In this document: positions 14,247-15,913 of the stretch, piece after piece | Layout: each line of letters opens with the position of its first letter | How positions within the stretch are numbered: the first letter of the stretch is position 1 | Assembly (NCBI GenBank): GCA_002453475.1 | Contig: DKGY01000005.1 | Span: 21,699 to 37,611, forward strand | From: Clostridium sp. UBA6758 | GTDB lineage: Bacteria > Bacillota > Clostridia > Clostridiales > Clostridiaceae | Direction: 5' to 3' | Length of the DNA: 15,913 nt | Translations under genes and position numbers: made by a program | Notes under the pieces: generated by a model | What the model was told of the DNA's origin: nothing | The model's input: only the letters and a program-made list of their open reading frames with translations | Database searches by the model: none

Positions 14247-15089
14247 CTAGATGGTTCTTGTAACAAAAACCTCTTTATACTTATCTCTTAATTTATCCGC
14301 ACACTGATTGGCTTTGTTAATGTCACTAAAAAAACCAAAAACAGTAGGTCCACTTCCACTCATCATTGCTCCTAGAGCACCTTCCTTACACATAAATTCT
14401 TTTATATCCTCAATTTCCTTATGTTCCTTTATTGTTACAAGCTCTAGTAAATTCATCATATTATTCGCTACATATTCAACATCATCCCTATACATGGCTT
14501 CTATAATACCTTCCACATCGGGATGGATTTTTACCTCATTAAGCTTAAAGTTTTTATAAGCCTCCACTGTAGATACCCCAAAATTGGGCTTTACCACTAC
14601 CATTAGCTTATCTTTAAAATCCTTAAGTGACGTTATAACCTCTCCAATTCCTTCACATAGAGCCGTTCCCCCTTCTATACAATAGGGTACATCTGCACCT
14701 AACTTAACTCCAAGTAATCTAAGTTCTTCATTTCTAATATCCGGTCTATATATATCCCTCATAGCTCTTAAGGCCGCTGCAGCATCAGTACTTCCGCCTG
14801 CCATCCCAGCTTCTACAGGAATATTCTTTTCAATATGAACATCTATTTCTCTTTTCACCTCGTAGGTATCACAAAATAGCTCTATTGCTTTATACACAAG
14901 ATTTTTATTATCTGTAGGAACAAAGTCTTTATTACTTGTAATATGTATTCCTTCCTCCCCTTTATTAAAGGTTAATTCATCATATATATTAACAGTTTGC
15001 ATAATCATTCTTAAAAGATGATACCCATCTTCTCTTTTTCCAATGATATCAAGGACTAAATTTACTTTACCATAAGCTTTTACCTTCAT
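14247..15089 (-). CDS. ispE: 4-diphosphocytidyl-2-C-methyl-D-erythritol kinase
   Basis: IspE phosphorylates CDP-methylerythritol with ATP, the fourth step of the MEP route to isoprenoids, in the cytoplasm. The 280-residue GHMP kinase begins MKVKAYGKVNLVLDIIGKRE, with Lys8 and Asn10 of the active site. The ATP-binding loop is EAGMAGGSTDAAAALRAM (93-110), Asp133 in GADVPYC is the expected catalytic residue, and GSGPTVFGFF near the C-terminus is the third GHMP motif. The length is normal. GAGGTG nine bases before the ATG marks the start. It is flanked by two strong terminators and has a sigma-A-like promoter, so it looks like a single-gene unit set within sporulation genes. Confidence 0.96.
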   Translation of the reverse strand: MKVKAYGKVNLVLDIIGKREDGYHLLRMIMQTVNIYDELTFNKGEEGIHITSNKDFVPTDNKNLVYKAIELFCDTYEVKREIDVHIEKNIPVEAGMAGGSTDAAAALRAMRDIYRPDIRNEELRLLGVKLGADVPYCIEGGTALCEGIGEVITSLKDFKDKLMVVVKPNFGVSTVEAYKNFKLNEVKIHPDVEGIIEAMYRDDVEYVANNMMNLLELVTIKEHKEIEDIKEFMCKEGALGAMMSGSGPTVFGFFSDINKANQCADKLRDKYKEVFVTRTI

Positions 15090-15114
15090 CTATTCATACA
15101 CCTCACTACAAATG

Positions 15115-15143
15115 AGAATAATCCTTTTACCTCTTTGCGTCAA
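15115..15143 (-). promoter_or_regulatory. Sigma-A-like promoter of ispE
   Basis: On the minus strand TTGACG (15138-15143) and TATTCT (15115-15120) are separated by 17 bases. The -35 is strong and the -10 matches four of six positions. It lies between the upstream terminator and the ispE ribosome binding site; the leader before the Shine-Dalgarno would be very short. Confidence 0.55.
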
Positions 15144-15190
15144 GAATTTTATACTTATTTATAAATTTAAAAACAGATTACTCACTTTAA

Positions 15191-15242
15191 CAAAATAAAA
15201 TGCCATGAAATATGGCAGCTAATGCTACCCTTCATGGCATTT
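15191..15242 (-). terminator. Intrinsic terminator of the sipL-like gene
   Basis: On the minus strand AAATGCCATGAA pairs perfectly over 12 bp with TTCATGGCATTT (15231-15242 and 15198-15209). An inner stem GGTAGC/GCTGCC around ATTA extends the hairpin, and TTTTATTTTG follows. Confidence 0.85.
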
Positions 15243-15288
15243 CTACTTAATAAAAATACTAAATTATAATATATCTAATTTCAAATCT

Positions 15289-15913
15289 TTAAACTGTAGC
15301 TCTTCCTGGTATAATTAGTTTCTGAGATGGTCTAACTTCTTCCCCATCAGCTAATTCATTAATATTCATAATTTCTTCAACTGTAGTCAAATATTTCTTA
15401 GCTATGCTCCAAAGAGTATCCTCTGGCTGAACTACATATATTATTATACTTGCTTTTTTCTCCGGAACTTCTCCATCATTAATAGCCATGTTAACAACAA
15501 ATTTATTTTTAATATTGTAATATACCTTACAATGAACTTTAACAATAGCTCTAATAGATATATTTCCAACTTCTAAACTACCCTCTATCATCTCTAAGGA
15601 TATATTAGCATTTGTTTGCATATTTGGTTTTGTTCCAGCTATATCAACCTTGCAACTAAAAGGAATATCTTCATCTACAGTAACTAGATACCTCTCTTCA
15701 TCCTCAGTTGAATATAATACATTAACCTTTAATAATCCTTCAATTTCTATCTTATCATTTTTAATATTTTTATCAGTAATAGATACATTTCCTGTAGTCA
15801 TTATAACCTTGTTTGGTTTTAACTCATCATCTTTCACATCAATATCGCCTTTAACCAAACTTTCAGTATATCCATGACCTTGTATCACATTAATACTATT
15901 TTCTTTAATATCC
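15289..15913 (-). CDS. sipL: SPOCS/LysM spore coat morphogenesis protein, SipL-like (partial)
   Basis: The frame is open to the right edge, so only the last 208 codons are seen; an internal GTG at 15886-15888 is not a convincing start. The visible part holds a DUF3794 (SPOCS) beta-rich domain (about the first 150 residues, with the KGDI, IEGLLKVNVLYS and EDIPFSCKVDI blocks) and a C-terminal LysM domain (YVVQPEDTLWSIAKKYLTTV to QKLIIPG). This layout is that of C. difficile SipL, which binds SpoIVA through its LysM domain and recruits coat in the mother cell. I recall sipL lying near spoIIR in C. difficile too, which supports orthology. The gene symbol is by domain layout and neighbourhood; other DUF3794-LysM proteins exist. 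Confidence 0.78.
   Translation of the reverse strand, partial: DIKENSINVIQGHGYTESLVKGDIDVKDDELKPNKVIMTTGNVSITDKNIKNDKIEIEGLLKVNVLYSTEDEERYLVTVDEDIPFSCKVDIAGTKPNMQTNANISLEMIEGSLEVGNISIRAIVKVHCKVYYNIKNKFVVNMAINDGEVPEKKASIIIYVVQPEDTLWSIAKKYLTTVEEIMNINELADGEEVRPSQKLIIPGRATV

Noticed and set aside
1..15913. CRISPR arrays, insertion sequences, prophage genes, tRNA or rRNA genes
   Set aside because: No repeated spacer pattern, transposase-like frame, integrase, cloverleaf or rRNA stretch was seen. The 12-base 16S-tail match at 4891-4902 is the rho Shine-Dalgarno read from the other strand, not an rRNA fragment.

Overview
The window is AT-rich DNA that looks like a chromosomal segment of an endospore-forming Firmicute, most likely a Clostridium-type species. 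Reasons: very low GC, strong Shine-Dalgarno sequences, spore genes (spoIIR, a GerA-type germinant receptor, and a SPOCS/LysM protein of the clostridial SipL type), and short AT-rich intergenic gaps. Species cannot be named from the sequence alone. All genes but one (rpmE) lie on the minus strand, so transcription runs from high to low coordinates. I see no rRNA, tRNA, insertion sequence, phage gene or CRISPR array.

Region 1-2839 (minus) is a housekeeping operon: tdk, a DUF1385 membrane protein, prmC, and the N-terminal part of prfA, which runs off the left edge. PrmC methylates the release factor encoded by its neighbour prfA. A sigma-A-like promoter lies upstream of tdk. It diverges from the promoter of rpmE (3069-3278, plus), which ends in its own intrinsic terminator. 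Next comes rho (3375-4889), whose terminator abuts that of rpmE. Rho starts at TTG behind an unusually long 12-base Shine-Dalgarno sequence, and 383 bp with no gene separate it from the gene upstream.

Region 5273-9006 (minus) holds a sigma-54 activator that lacks a sensor domain, a DUF1934 protein, a PP-loop tRNA-thiolation-type enzyme, and D-Ala-D-Ala ligase (ddl).

Region 9127-15913 (minus) is mostly a sporulation/germination block: spoIIR, three GerA-family receptor genes in the order A-B-C, a 66-residue two-helix membrane protein just upstream of the A gene, ispE, and the C-terminal part of a sipL-like gene cut by the right edge. Two good matches to forespore (sigma-F/sigma-G) promoters were found by eye, one before spoIIR and one before the small membrane protein and receptor genes. 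They suggest that spore-signalling and germinant-receptor genes here are switched on in the forespore. Strong intrinsic terminators follow ispE and the sipL-like gene and divide the block into transcription units.

The most interesting points are the small protein as a probable receptor 'D' subunit, the paired forespore promoters, the sensorless sigma-54 activator, and the charged N-terminal insertion in Rho. Most of the window is otherwise ordinary core genome; I did not find a clearly new multi-gene system.
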